DNA of 45,844 nucleotides. It comes from Methylobacterium terricola. Lineage in GTDB: Bacteria > Pseudomonadota > Alphaproteobacteria > Rhizobiales > Beijerinckiaceae. The DNA lies in assembly GCF_006151805.1 (NCBI RefSeq), contig NZ_VDDA01000033.1:3967-49810 (forward strand). The letters are read 5' to 3'. The translations under genes and the position numbers were made by a program. The notes under the pieces were generated by a model. It was not told the DNA's origin, made no database searches, and was given only the letters and a program-made list of their open reading frames with translations. Positions 1-8,779 of this stretch are shown here, in pieces; within the stretch, counting starts at the first letter, position 1, and each line of letters starts with the position of its first letter.

Positions 1-2
1 CG

Positions 3-845
3 TCAATCGCTCGCCAGGAACGTGTCGTAGACGGCGCGGATGCGCGGCAGGTCCGCCTCCGCCGCCCAGGCCTCGACGATCTCGCGGTAGGCCGGGCTCG
101 CCCGCTCGGCCGCCAGCACCGCATCGATGCGCGCCACCACCTCCCGCCCCCAGGGCGTGCCCGCGCACATCACCCGGGCGAAGACCGGCTCCGGGTTCTC
201 CTCCGCGAAGGGGAAGCCCACGAACGCGTCCGGCGCCCCGAGAAGGCGGGCGTGGTAGGCCGCGCTGCTGGAGAACTCGACGAGGTAGTCGAGCCGGTCG
301 TTCAGCAGCATGCGGAACGCCTCGCCGAATTCGGAATGGGTCTGCCCCGGCGGGTATTGCCGGAACAGCGCGTCGATGCCCGGGGCGATGGCGCGGTTGC
401 GCAGCATGCTGGTGCGCAACGCGCGATGCTCGGTCAGCAGGTTGCGCAGGGAGAGCGGCCCGAGCGCCTCGAAGCGGGCGCGGTTCTCGGCACGCACGAC
501 GATGCGCAGGGGATAGAACATCGCCACGGGCCGCGAGAACACCGCGAAGCCCTCGCGTTCCGGGGTCCTCACGCCGCCGACGAAGCACCATTCGGCGCCC
601 TGCTTGAGCGAGGTGAGGATGCGCGGGAACGGCACCGTCAGGGTGGACTGGCTGTACTCGGTCAGCCGGGCGGTGAGGAGACGGCGGATCCGGTCGAAGA
701 TGCCGGTATTGCGCTCCTCGCCCTCGGCCATCATGAAGGGCGGCGCCTCGTAGACCGTCCACGTGATCTGCTCGCCTTCGGCCCGCGCCGGCCCCGCCAG
801 GGCGAGCGCGACGACCAGACCGGCGAGACCGCACCGTTTCACCAT
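3..845 (-). CDS. Exported family 3 solute-binding protein, tandem copy 1
   Basis: This 280-residue protein has a signal peptide ending near 'GPARA' (residues 1-22) and looks like a periplasmic bacterial solute-binding protein family 3 member of the type that occurs without transporter genes. The motif EWCFVGG is at about residues 85-91, and the charged, Pro-rich 'YEAPPF' opening after the signal is typical of these proteins. It is the last of three tandem paralogues read on the minus strand and is nearly identical to the next copy (1144-1986) except in residues 24-50. The stop lies at the very edge of the window but is complete. The ATG is preceded by GGGAAG. No permease or ATPase lies beside it, so the ligand is unknown; it could be a sensor or scavenging partner rather than a transporter subunit. 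The 298 bases between copies 1 and 2 hold no gene, only a 7-bp hairpin at 1092-1111. Confidence 0.85.
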   Translation of the reverse strand: MVKRCGLAGLVVALALAGPARAEGEQITWTVYEAPPFMMAEGEERNTGIFDRIRRLLTARLTEYSQSTLTVPFPRILTSLKQGAEWCFVGGVRTPEREGFAVFSRPVAMFYPLRIVVRAENRARFEALGPLSLRNLLTEHRALRTSMLRNRAIAPGIDALFRQYPPGQTHSEFGEAFRMLLNDRLDYLVEFSSSAAYHARLLGAPDAFVGFPFAEENPEPVFARVMCAGTPWGREVVARIDAVLAAERASPAYREIVEAWAAEADLPRIRAVYDTFLASD

Positions 846-1143
846 GACGCTTCCCGTGACGTCCTCGACCCGTCACCAATCCATGCAGGTCTCAGCTTCA
901 ACATCACGTTAAGCGACGCGTCGTCGTGATCCGGGCGCGGCGCCTTCGCGCGGCAAGCCTGGAAAACCTCGCAATTCGCGATGGCGAGCGCGCCGCGGTC
1001 GCCGTCCGGCCAAGCGGAGGGTCCGGAGACGTGGGCACCGCCCAGTCGACGACGACGCGGCCCGCTCAGAGATCGGGAGCAGCCTCCGATGGCACCGCGA
1101 TCGGGCGGTGCTTCCATCGCTCGCGCACCGATCCCCTGCCGGA

Positions 1144-1986
1144 TCAATCGCTCGCCAGGAACGTGTCGTAGACGGCGCGGATGCGCGGCAGGTCCGCCTC
1201 CGCCGCCCAGGCCTCGACGATCTCGCGGTAGGCCGGGCTCGCCCGCTCGGCCGCCAGCACCGCATCGATGCGCGCCACCACCTCCCGCCCCCAGGGCGTG
1301 CCCGCGCACATCACCCGGGGGAACACCGGTTCCTGGTTCTCCTCCGCGAAGGGGAAGCCCACGAACGCGTCCGGCGCCCCGAGAAGGCGGGCGTGGTAGG
1401 CCGCGATGCTGGAGAACTCGACGAGGTAGTCGAGCCGGTCGTTCAGCAGCATGCGGAACGCCTCGCCGAATTCGGAATAGGTCTGCCCCGGCGGGTATTG
1501 CCGGAACAGCGCGTCGGCGGCCGGGGCGATGGCGCGGTTGCGCAGCATGCTGGTGCGCAACGCGCGATGCTCGGTCAGCAGGTTGCGCAGGGAGAGCGGC
1601 CCGAGCGCCTCGAAGCGGGCGCGGTTCTCGGCACGCACGACGATGCGCAGGGGATAGAACATCGCCACGGGCCGCGAGAACGCCGCGAAGCCCTCGCGTT
1701 CCGGGGTCCGCACGCCGCCGACGAAGCACCATTCGGCGCCCTGCTTGAGCGAGGTGAGGATGCGCGGGAACGGCACCGTCAGGGTGGAATGGCTGTACTC
1801 GGTCAGCCGGGCGGTGAGGAGACGGCGGATCCGGTCGGAGATGCCGTTGTCGCGATTCGCGCCCTCGACGATCGTGTAGGGCGGTGCATCGAAGACCGAC
1901 CAGGTGATCTGCCGCGTCTCGGCCCGTGCCGGCCCGGTCAGGGCAAGCGTGACGACCAGACCGGCAAGACCGCACCGTTTCACCAT
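1144..1986 (-). CDS. Exported family 3 solute-binding protein, tandem copy 2
   Basis: This 280-residue paralogue has the same architecture as its neighbours: a signal peptide of about 22 residues and then a periplasmic type II binding fold with the EWCFVGG motif. An AGGAGG ribosome binding site sits just upstream of the ATG. From about residue 55 to the stop it is almost the same as copy 1 at DNA level. Residues 23-45 (around 'FDAPPYTIVEG') instead resemble copy 3. This mosaic suggests recent duplication followed by gene conversion. The upstream region (1987-2167) is unusually AT-rich for this genome and probably carries its promoter. The ligand is unknown, and no transporter subunits are nearby. 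Confidence 0.85.
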   Translation of the reverse strand: MVKRCGLAGLVVTLALTGPARAETRQITWSVFDAPPYTIVEGANRDNGISDRIRRLLTARLTEYSHSTLTVPFPRILTSLKQGAEWCFVGGVRTPEREGFAAFSRPVAMFYPLRIVVRAENRARFEALGPLSLRNLLTEHRALRTSMLRNRAIAPAADALFRQYPPGQTYSEFGEAFRMLLNDRLDYLVEFSSIAAYHARLLGAPDAFVGFPFAEENQEPVFPRVMCAGTPWGREVVARIDAVLAAERASPAYREIVEAWAAEADLPRIRAVYDTFLASD

Positions 1987-2167
1987 GACGCCTCCTGTGG
2001 ATCCCCCGACCAGGCGCCGGCCAAGACAGGCCTTGCCTTCAAAATCAAATCAAAAGACGTGTGATCGTGATCCAGGCGAAGCAGCCCATATGATGAGGCT
2101 CCACAAGATTGCAATTTTAGATTGTTGATACTCCGTCGGCCCCAGGGCAGTGCGGGCACCCTCCGGC

Positions 2168-3025
2168 TCAGTCGCTGGCCAGGAAGGCGTCGTAGGCGGC
2201 GCGGATGCGCGGCAGGTCCGCCTCCGCTGACCAGGCCTCGACGATCTCGCGGTAGGCCGGGCTCGCCCGCTCGGCCGCCAGCACCGCGTCGATGCGCGCC
2301 ACCACCTCCCGCCCCCAGGGCGTGCCCGCGCACATCACCCGGGCGAAGACCGGCTCAGGGCTCTCCGCGAAGGCCAGGCCCACGAAGGCGGTCGGCGCCC
2401 CGAGAAGGCGGGCGTTGTAGGCCGTGATGCTGGAGAAATCGACGAGGTAGTCGAGGCGATCGTTCAGCAGCATGCGGTACGCCTCCTCGAACCGGGCATA
2501 GGTCTGCCCCGGCGGGTATTGCCGGAACAGGGCGTCGATGCCCGGGGCGATGGCGCGGTCGCGCAGCATGCTGGTGCGCAACGCGCGGTGGTCGGCGAGC
2601 AGGCCGCGAAGGGACAGGGGCGCGAGCGCCTCGAAGCGGGCCCGTTTCGACGCGGGCACGACGACGCGCAAGGGATAGAACATCGCCACCGGACGGGAGA
2701 ACGCCGCGAAACGCTCGCGCTCGGGCGTCCGCACGCCGCCGACGAAGCACCATTCCTCGCCGGCCTTGAGCGACGCGACGATGCGCGGGAACGGCACCGT
2801 CACGCTCGCGACGGCGTAGCCGGTCAGCCTTGCGGCGAGGAGCTGGCGAATCCGGTCGAAGATGCCGGTGCCGCGGTTCTCGCCCTCGACGATCGTGAAG
2901 GGCGGCGCGTCGAAGATCGGCCAGGTGAGCCGCGTCTCGTCCGCCCCTGCCGGCCTCAGGGCGGCCGGCGCGAGAGCCAGGGCGAGCGCGGCGGCCAGGC
3001 CCGCACGACCAAGTCCGTTCTTCAT
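2168..3025 (-). CDS. Exported family 3 solute-binding protein, tandem copy 3
   Basis: This is the most diverged of the three paralogues, 285 residues from the chosen ATG at 3025. A start at 3052 is possible but would place nine residues before a good signal peptide (about residues 1-30, Ala/Leu-rich core). The last 70 or so codons are almost identical in DNA to copies 1 and 2, while the middle differs more (for example VVPASKRARFEAL versus VVRAENRARFEAL). It is first in transcription order of the tandem set. Divergence suggests it is the oldest copy, with its 3' end homogenised by conversion. Function is inferred only at family level: a periplasmic binding protein of unknown ligand. Confidence 0.82.
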   Translation of the reverse strand: MKNGLGRAGLAAALALALAPAALRPAGADETRLTWPIFDAPPFTIVEGENRGTGIFDRIRQLLAARLTGYAVASVTVPFPRIVASLKAGEEWCFVGGVRTPERERFAAFSRPVAMFYPLRVVVPASKRARFEALAPLSLRGLLADHRALRTSMLRDRAIAPGIDALFRQYPPGQTYARFEEAYRMLLNDRLDYLVDFSSITAYNARLLGAPTAFVGLAFAESPEPVFARVMCAGTPWGREVVARIDAVLAAERASPAYREIVEAWSAEADLPRIRAAYDAFLASD

Positions 3026-3174
3026 GACCTGTCCTGCGAGACCGTACGTCAACGCACAGTGGATGCCGCCCGACCTTCAAGACCGAGTTAATTGCCGCGA
3101 GGATCATCGAAACCCCGACGCGGTGGTCATGCCGCGCCGTTCGGTGACCGGCAATGCGCCGGGCCGGCGGCAGC

Positions 3175-5022
3175 TCAGGCGTCCGGCCCGGAATCCGGTG
3201 CCACGATCCACGGCACCCGGCGCCAGCGCGTCTCGCGCAGGGTGCGGTCGGCATAGGTGCCGGCCACTGCCGCCCGTCCGCCCTGGGCCGCGAGGTCGAG
3301 GACGAGGGCGCTGTGGATGAAGGCGAGATGGCTGAAGGCCTGGGGGAAGTTGCCGAGGAAGGTCCGGTCCTCCGCCACTTCCTCGGCGTAGAGGCCGACG
3401 TCGTTCTGGAGCGCCCGCAGGGCGTCGAAGCGGGTCTGCGCCTCCTCGGTGCGGCCGAGCCAGGCCAGCGCGTCGACGAGCCAGAAGGCGCAGATCAGGA
3501 ACGTGCCCTCGTGGCCCGGCAGCCCGTCGTCGTTGCGGTAGCGGTAGACCAGCGGGCCGTGGCCGAGGCGTTCGATCACCACCTCGACCGTGAGGGCGAA
3601 CACCGCCTCGTCGACCGGGAATCCGACCATCGGGGCGATCAGCAGGGCGGCGTCGGGATCGTCGCTGCCGATGAACTGAGGGTAGTAGCCGTCGCGGTGC
3701 ACCCCCTCCCCGTTGACCCGGGCGACGATGGCATCGCGCGCCGCGCACCAATGCGGCCGCTCGCCGAACAACCGGATCGCCCGGTCGACCGCGACCCAGT
3801 TCATGATCGCGGCGTGCAGGTAGTGCTGTTCGGGCTTGCGCGGCTCCCACAGGCCGGCATCCGTCTCGTGCCAATGGGCGGCGGCGAAATCGGCGAGCCG
3901 GACAGCCTGGCGCTCCATCGCGTCGGGGAGCGTGCCGCCGAGGCTGCGATACAGATGGAGGAGATCGAGCACCTGGCCGTAGGCGTCGCTCTGGTGCTGC
4001 TCGGCCGCCTCGTTGCCGTAGCGGACCGGGGCGCTGCCGCGCCAGCCCTCGAAATGCGCCGCCTCGTGCTCGGTGAGGTCGGCCTCGCCGGCGATGGCGT
4101 AGAGGGGCTTCAGGCCCCCGTCGTCGCGCTCGGCGAGCCCACCGATGAAGCGGAAGAACGCCTCCGCCTCCGCCACCATGCCGAACTTCTTCAGCACGTA
4201 GAACGACAGGCAGGCGTCGCGGATCCAGCAGAACCGGTAATCCCAGTTGCGGATGCCGCCGATCTCCTCGGGCAGCGAGGTGGTGGCCGCGGCCACGATG
4301 GCCCCCGACGGCGCGTAGGTCAGCGCCTTGAGGGTGAGGGCGCTGCGCAGGAGCGCGTCGGCGTGGGGACCGTCATAGGCGGCGCCGGCCGACCAGCCGG
4401 TCCAGGCCCGGCGCGCCGCCTCCATCAGGTCGCGCGGTCGCAAGGAGGCGATGTCCCCGACACCACCGGAGAAGAGCGCGAAGGATTGCTCGTCCCCGTG
4501 CGCGACGGTGAAGCGGGCCAGAGCCTCGCCGCCCTCGACCACCAGGGCCAAGTCGGCGATCAGGTCCGGCAGGCCCTCCGCCCCGGCGCCGCCCGGAACC
4601 GGGACGAGGACCGGACGATGCTCCGAGAACCCCGCGAGCGGCCGATAGACCGCCCGCATCGGCACCGCGCCGGAGACGCCGGTGACCAGCCGCACGAGGC
4701 AGGGCAGCGTCCGGCCGGGCTCGGGCGCCAGCATGAAGTCGTGGACGGTCGCCACCCCGGTGGCGCAGGTGAAGGTGGTCTCGAGGATGTTGGTGCCCGG
4801 CAGGTAGAGCCGGGCGCTCTCGAACGGCCCCTCGGGCGCCAGGGCGAAGAAGCCGCCGCGGCGGCGGTCGAGCAGGCGCGAGAAGACCGGCGGCGCATCG
4901 AACCGTTCGAGGCAGGCCCAGTCGATCGAGCCGTCGCGGGCGACGAGGGCGCAGCCGTGGCAGTTGCTGAGGAGGCCGTAGGCCTCGATGGGCTGGTAGG
5001 GCCGCGCGTCCGGGTCGTGCAT
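3175..5022 (-). CDS. Glycoside hydrolase family 15 protein (glucoamylase/trehalase-like)
   Basis: This 615-residue protein matches bacterial GH15 along its whole length. The N-terminal beta-sandwich part contains GSIDWACLERFDAPPVF (about residues 31-47). The (alpha/alpha)6 catalytic barrel carries NWDYRFCWIRDA (259-270), GLWEPR with a conserved Glu near 393, NWVAVDRA, and a closing FLGNFPQAFSHLAFIHSA segment. Characterised relatives hydrolyse alpha-glucosidic bonds (glucoamylase, or trehalase in actinobacterial members); which substrate applies cannot be read from sequence. There is no signal peptide, so it should be cytoplasmic, which suits trehalose or glycogen/maltodextrin turnover. The start codon lacks a strong ribosome binding site. 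The upstream neighbour on the same strand is the heparinase-like gene, 367 bases away, so they are probably separate transcripts. Confidence 0.88.
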   Translation of the reverse strand: MHDPDARPYQPIEAYGLLSNCHGCALVARDGSIDWACLERFDAPPVFSRLLDRRRGGFFALAPEGPFESARLYLPGTNILETTFTCATGVATVHDFMLAPEPGRTLPCLVRLVTGVSGAVPMRAVYRPLAGFSEHRPVLVPVPGGAGAEGLPDLIADLALVVEGGEALARFTVAHGDEQSFALFSGGVGDIASLRPRDLMEAARRAWTGWSAGAAYDGPHADALLRSALTLKALTYAPSGAIVAAATTSLPEEIGGIRNWDYRFCWIRDACLSFYVLKKFGMVAEAEAFFRFIGGLAERDDGGLKPLYAIAGEADLTEHEAAHFEGWRGSAPVRYGNEAAEQHQSDAYGQVLDLLHLYRSLGGTLPDAMERQAVRLADFAAAHWHETDAGLWEPRKPEQHYLHAAIMNWVAVDRAIRLFGERPHWCAARDAIVARVNGEGVHRDGYYPQFIGSDDPDAALLIAPMVGFPVDEAVFALTVEVVIERLGHGPLVYRYRNDDGLPGHEGTFLICAFWLVDALAWLGRTEEAQTRFDALRALQNDVGLYAEEVAEDRTFLGNFPQAFSHLAFIHSALVLDLAAQGGRAAVAGTYADRTLRETRWRRVPWIVAPDSGPDA

Positions 5023-5389
5023 CGGGTGAGGGGCTCGGGCGGGAGGGGGAAGCCGGATCTCGCCGGCCGCGCGAGAAAGGCGCCGACCGGTCGCACGCCC
5101 TCCCCTCGCGTCGGCTCGTGACCCAGCGACATGCCGGACGAATGGATGGGCTTCGCCGGTGTTCCCGATGCGACGGGGAAATTTCTGCGAGGATTAACGT
5201 CACGCGGAAACCGTGACACGGCTTGCCGGCCCCTCGTATGCCTCCCCTTTCCCGGGCGGCCGGAGCGTCGGCGGACGGAGATCCGGACCCAGCCGTCAGG
5301 CTCGCCGCGCAGCGGGTCTGTACGGGCAGCGTCGCGATCCGGCGGGGACTGCGCGAAGTCTTGTGCTCGGTCTCGGGCGAGGGGGTCGC
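5023..5389. other. Intergenic region between GH15 and heparinase-like genes
   Basis: This 367-base stretch has no convincing gene. It should hold the GH15 promoter (read leftward) and the 3' end of the heparinase-like transcript. The only structure I see is a small hairpin, GTCACG/CGTGAC, with arms at 5199-5204 and 5212-5217, beside a short AT-richer patch (5185-5198). The open frames crossing it have Arg/Pro/Gly-rich composition typical of out-of-frame GC-rich DNA. Confidence 0.5.
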
Positions 5390-8089
5390 TCACTCCCCCA
5401 TCACGAACGGCGTCAGCTCGTCCCGCGCCAGGATCCGCGCCAGGGAATCCTCGGCCGGGCCGTCGATCGCCATCAGCAGCCCGCCGCAGACCGTGCCGCG
5501 GCCCGAGACCGCGTAGCGCAGGGTGCAGGCGGGTTCCAGCGCCCCGGGGCGGGCGACGACGAAGCCCTGCATCGTGCCGGGGCGCTCGCTGCGGGCGATC
5601 ACCGCGTCGAGCCCCGCCACCCGGCCGGCGATGGCGAAGGGCACGAGGCCGAGGCGCCGGCCGGCCTGGCGGGCCTGGGCCCGGCGCGGCCCCTCGATCG
5701 CCACCAGGCTCTCGGGTGCCAGGTGGGCGAAGGCCCGGAAGGCCAGGGCGCCGCCATCGGCGGTGGTGAAGCGGTCGATGACGGCGAGGCCCGAGAGGTC
5801 GTTCGGCAGCACGAAGACCCGGCGGTGGCGCAGGCCCGGCCCGTGCACGTCGGTCTCGACCGCGTGGGCGATCCCGCCCGGCAGCGCCAGGCTGCCGCGG
5901 TGGCGGCCGCGCCCGGCCATCGGCTCGCGCCCGTCCGGCACCGCGACGTTGTGGGCGCGGGCCGAGAGCAGGTAATGGCGCACCGCCCCGGTCTCGGCCT
6001 GCTCCGAGCCGCCGGCCTCGACGATCCATCGGGTGGAATTGGCCGCGTAGACGTAGGAGGTGCAGTCGGCGTGGCCCTGCGGCGCGGTCTCGGCGAAGGT
6101 GCAGGCGAAGTGCGCCCAGCCGCGGCCGGCGGTCTCGTGGCGGGCCGACAGGCCGTCGGGACTCACGCTCGACGAGGCGGCGGCGGCCGCGGCCTGGAGC
6201 GCCGGGCGCTGCGCCACCAGCCCGGTGCCGCCGCGCAGGCGGGCGATCCAGCCGGCATCGTCGATCCCCGGAAACACCTCGCCGAAGGGCGGCAGCCGCC
6301 CGCCCGGATCGAGGAGACCGGCAAGGTCGGCGAGGGCCGCCTCGGTGCGGGCGGCCACCAGAGGGCCGGGCGCCGCCTCGCCGAGGAGGTCCTTGAGCGC
6401 CCGCCCGAGGGTGACGAGGTCGAGGCGGCGGTGCAGCGAGGATTCCGAAAGGCGCCCGTCCGCCGGCAGCAGCGCCGGCAGGCCGTCGCGCAGGCTCTCG
6501 CGGGCGAGCCCATCCCAGTGGCCGGCGAGCGGCAGGCGCGGCAGGGCGCGGGCGATGGCCAGGAGCGCGGCGGCGGCTTGGAGCTGGTGCAGGCTGCGCC
6601 CGAAGGTGTTCTGGCCGACGATCTCCGCCAGGGCGAAGCCGTGCCGCACCGCCTCCCCGGTCAGGAGCGGCGCCGCCGCCCCGGCCCCCGGCAGGGCGAG
6701 GAGCCCGATCCACACCTCCGCCCGGGCCGGCAGCGCCCCGGGATGCAGGCTCAGGGGATCCGCCGGCTGGCCCCACGGATTGGCCCGCGACCAGGCCTGC
6801 GCGAGGCCGAGCGCCCGGGCCGGCGCCGCCTCGGCGAGGGCCGGGAGCCAGGACAGGGACTGGTAGGCGAGGCGCCAGGGAATCGAGACCGACGGGGTGG
6901 CGCGGAACGGGTCATCGCGGAAGCCGGGATCCTCCGGCAGCGGCCAGTCCGGGCCTCCGGCGAGGCGCAGGACGAGGCCGCCATCGGGGCGCAGCGCGAC
7001 CGGGCGCTCCTCGCCCCGCAGGGCCCGGGCGCGGGCGAGCGGCAGCGCGGCGGCGCCGGCCTCGCCGGGGTCAGGGATCCAGGCGGCCTCGGCGCCGGGA
7101 TCGCGCCCGAGCCGGGCCGAGAGGCGGGCGAGGAAGCCCGGCGCGTCGAGGAGGTCGTCGCCGCACAGGCTCTCGAGCCGGAACCGGTCCTCCAGTGCCA
7201 CTTCCGGCGGCCCGAGCAGCTCGACGACGGGCAGCCGCTCGCCCTCCTCCTCCCAGGTGCAGAAGCCGAGATCGAGGCTGGCGGCGCCGGGCGGCGGCTC
7301 CAGGTCGAGGGTGAAGCGGCGCGCCTGCGGCTGGGCCGGCAGGTTGATCGTCGCGCCGAGGCCCGGCCTGTCGTCGGAGCCCGGCACCGAGACGGTGCCC
7401 GGATAGGGCGGCGGAATCTCCGCCCCGTCGCGGTCGCGGTAGACGAGGCTCACCCGCGCCGCGTGCTCCCTCGGCCGGCCGGCATGGATCTGCCCGCGCA
7501 CGACGAGGCCGAGATCCGGCACCAGGGCGTGGCGCAGGAGATCGGGCACCGGGCCGAGGCGGCGGCGCCGGAACTCCCTTTCGTCCAGCATCGCCCCGGG
7601 CCGCAGGCGCAGGTCGGCGACGGTGAACCCCGCGGTGTTGCGCCAGGAGCGGAGCGTCAGCGCGAGGCCGTGGGCCTGGGGCGGCACCCCGAACGCCACC
7701 CGCAACGGCGCCGTCCGCAGGAACTCGCTGCCGGCGGGCTGGCAGGCCGGCCCGGCGATCCAGGCGCTGTGGGGATCGAGCAGGGTGCGGGCGAGGCCGG
7801 GAACCTGCTCGACGTCGAGGCTCGACCCGTCGGCGGCGAGGAAGTCGAAGCCGGCGAGGGCGAAGTCGAGGGCCTGGCCCCCCTCCTCGTCGGGGGCCCA
7901 GGCGAGGCGCCCTTCGAGGCAGCACCGGGTCCCCGCCGGCAGGTCGGCGAAGGTCAGGAGCACCCGCGACCAGCGGTTGTTGGCGGTGATCGCGTGCTCA
8001 CCCTCGCGCGCGCCAGGGCCCGCCCCGCCCGCGTAGCGGGCCTGGACCGGAAGCAGGACCGGCTCGGGGAACGGCAGGGCCGGAAGCAT
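5390..8089 (-). CDS. Heparinase II/III-like protein
   Basis: This is a large 899-residue protein. The C-terminal third carries the signature of the heparinase II/III-like beta-sandwich: GHAD (His near 673), then STRWIVEAGG, and RAHN (His near 713), as in polysaccharide lyases of the PL12/PL15/PL21 type. The middle part (about 400-620) is helical and Leu/Ala-rich, fitting the alpha/alpha toroid of these enzymes. The first 250 or so residues are beta-rich with WSRVLLTF and CCLEGRL; I cannot assign them to a family, but they resemble a carbohydrate-binding-like module. There is no signal peptide, which is unusual for a lyase acting on extracellular polymer. It is divergent from the flagellar cluster. 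Related genes in exopolysaccharide loci are known, but no polysaccharide synthesis genes are seen here. Confidence 0.75.
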   Translation of the reverse strand: MLPALPFPEPVLLPVQARYAGGAGPGAREGEHAITANNRWSRVLLTFADLPAGTRCCLEGRLAWAPDEEGGQALDFALAGFDFLAADGSSLDVEQVPGLARTLLDPHSAWIAGPACQPAGSEFLRTAPLRVAFGVPPQAHGLALTLRSWRNTAGFTVADLRLRPGAMLDEREFRRRRLGPVPDLLRHALVPDLGLVVRGQIHAGRPREHAARVSLVYRDRDGAEIPPPYPGTVSVPGSDDRPGLGATINLPAQPQARRFTLDLEPPPGAASLDLGFCTWEEEGERLPVVELLGPPEVALEDRFRLESLCGDDLLDAPGFLARLSARLGRDPGAEAAWIPDPGEAGAAALPLARARALRGEERPVALRPDGGLVLRLAGGPDWPLPEDPGFRDDPFRATPSVSIPWRLAYQSLSWLPALAEAAPARALGLAQAWSRANPWGQPADPLSLHPGALPARAEVWIGLLALPGAGAAAPLLTGEAVRHGFALAEIVGQNTFGRSLHQLQAAAALLAIARALPRLPLAGHWDGLARESLRDGLPALLPADGRLSESSLHRRLDLVTLGRALKDLLGEAAPGPLVAARTEAALADLAGLLDPGGRLPPFGEVFPGIDDAGWIARLRGGTGLVAQRPALQAAAAAASSSVSPDGLSARHETAGRGWAHFACTFAETAPQGHADCTSYVYAANSTRWIVEAGGSEQAETGAVRHYLLSARAHNVAVPDGREPMAGRGRHRGSLALPGGIAHAVETDVHGPGLRHRRVFVLPNDLSGLAVIDRFTTADGGALAFRAFAHLAPESLVAIEGPRRAQARQAGRRLGLVPFAIAGRVAGLDAVIARSERPGTMQGFVVARPGALEPACTLRYAVSGRGTVCGGLLMAIDGPAEDSLARILARDELTPFVMGE

Positions 8090-8398
8090 CGCGCGCAGGG
8101 AAGACCGTGTGGACGGGTACCCCGCGGCAGTGCCGGGGACGGGCCGCCCCTGTCAAGGCGGCGAAAGCGGCAGTCCCGGGCGGATCGCCGCCGGCCGCGG
8201 ACCGGCAGCGGTTCGGCCCCGGGCACGGCTCCGCGCCCGCGTGGGACGGCGGCGCCTCCCGCGCCCGGGACGGCAGCTGCGCCGCCAGCTTCGCCAGCCT
8301 CGGGCAAGGTAGCGATCCTAAATCGTCGGTTACGCGGCAGGCCCGGCTATCGGGTCGTTTCGGGACAGGCAAGGAGTGGCGGGCATGGAGAGGGTCGC
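8090..8398. other. Divergent promoter region, heparinase-like gene / flgB
   Basis: These 309 bases separate two divergently read transcripts and hold no convincing gene. The part next to flgB (8310-8398) is less GC-rich than the rest and is the likely promoter region of the flagellar block. A degenerate CtrA-like pair of half-sites is annotated separately at 8318-8332. Confidence 0.5.
8318..8332 (+). promoter_or_regulatory. Weak CtrA-like site upstream of flgB
   Basis: The sequence CTAA-N7-GTTA is a 3-of-4 match in each half to the alphaproteobacterial CtrA box TTAA-N7-TTAA. It lies about 67 bases before the flgB start. CtrA is known to control flagellar genes in many alphaproteobacteria. 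The match is weak enough to be chance. Confidence 0.2.
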
Positions 8399-8779
8399 GT
8401 GACGGGCGTCTACCTGTTCGATCTCGCCTCGCGGCACGGCAGCTACCTGTCGGTGCGCCAGGCTGCGATCGCCGGCAACGTGGCGAACGCCAACACCCAG
8501 GGCTACCAGGCCCGGGATGTCGCGCCGTTCGCCCAGGTGCTGGCCCGGACCGGTACCGACATGGCGCAGACGGCGCAGGCGCATCTCGCCGCCCCGGGCC
8601 TCGGCGTGCCGGTCCGCACGGACAAGACCGGCTGGGACGTGATCGAGACCTCGAGCAGCGTCAGCCTGGAGCAGGAGATGCTGAAGGCCGCCGAGGTGTC
8701 GCGCCAGCACAACCTCGATGTCGGCATCGTGCGCAGCTTCGACCGCATGCTGAAGCTGGCCGTGAGGAGCGGATCGTGA
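8399..8779 (+). CDS. flgB: Flagellar basal-body rod protein FlgB
   Basis: This 126-residue proximal rod protein has the N-terminal flagellar rod motif (IAGNVANANTQGYQARDV, about residues 23-40) and the C-terminal heptad-like segment ending in FDRMLKLAV that pairs in the rod. I chose the GTG at 8399 because GGAGAGGG lies five bases upstream and the protein then has the normal FlgB length; a much longer open frame continues upstream but is not coding-like. It opens the flagellar block. Its stop overlaps the flgC start in GTGA, which suggests translational coupling. The product is exported by the flagellar type III system and builds the rod with FlgC, FlgF and FlgG. Confidence 0.93.
   Translation: MTGVYLFDLASRHGSYLSVRQAAIAGNVANANTQGYQARDVAPFAQVLARTGTDMAQTAQAHLAAPGLGVPVRTDKTGWDVIETSSSVSLEQEMLKAAEVSRQHNLDVGIVRSFDRMLKLAVRSGS

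Noticed and set aside
1092..1111. Terminator after binding-protein copy 2
   Set aside because: The 7-bp stem has no T tract in either direction and lies in GC-rich DNA where such stems are common by chance.
3154..5121. Long plus-strand frame opposite GH15
   Set aside because: GH15 motifs on the minus strand are continuous and complete; the plus frame is low-complexity shadow.
5213..8398. A plus-strand frame open for more than 1000 codons ahead of flgB
   Set aside because: It lies opposite the heparinase-like gene and has Arg/Gly/Pro/Ala-rich composition typical of the complementary frame of GC-rich coding DNA; only its last 126 codons are flgB.
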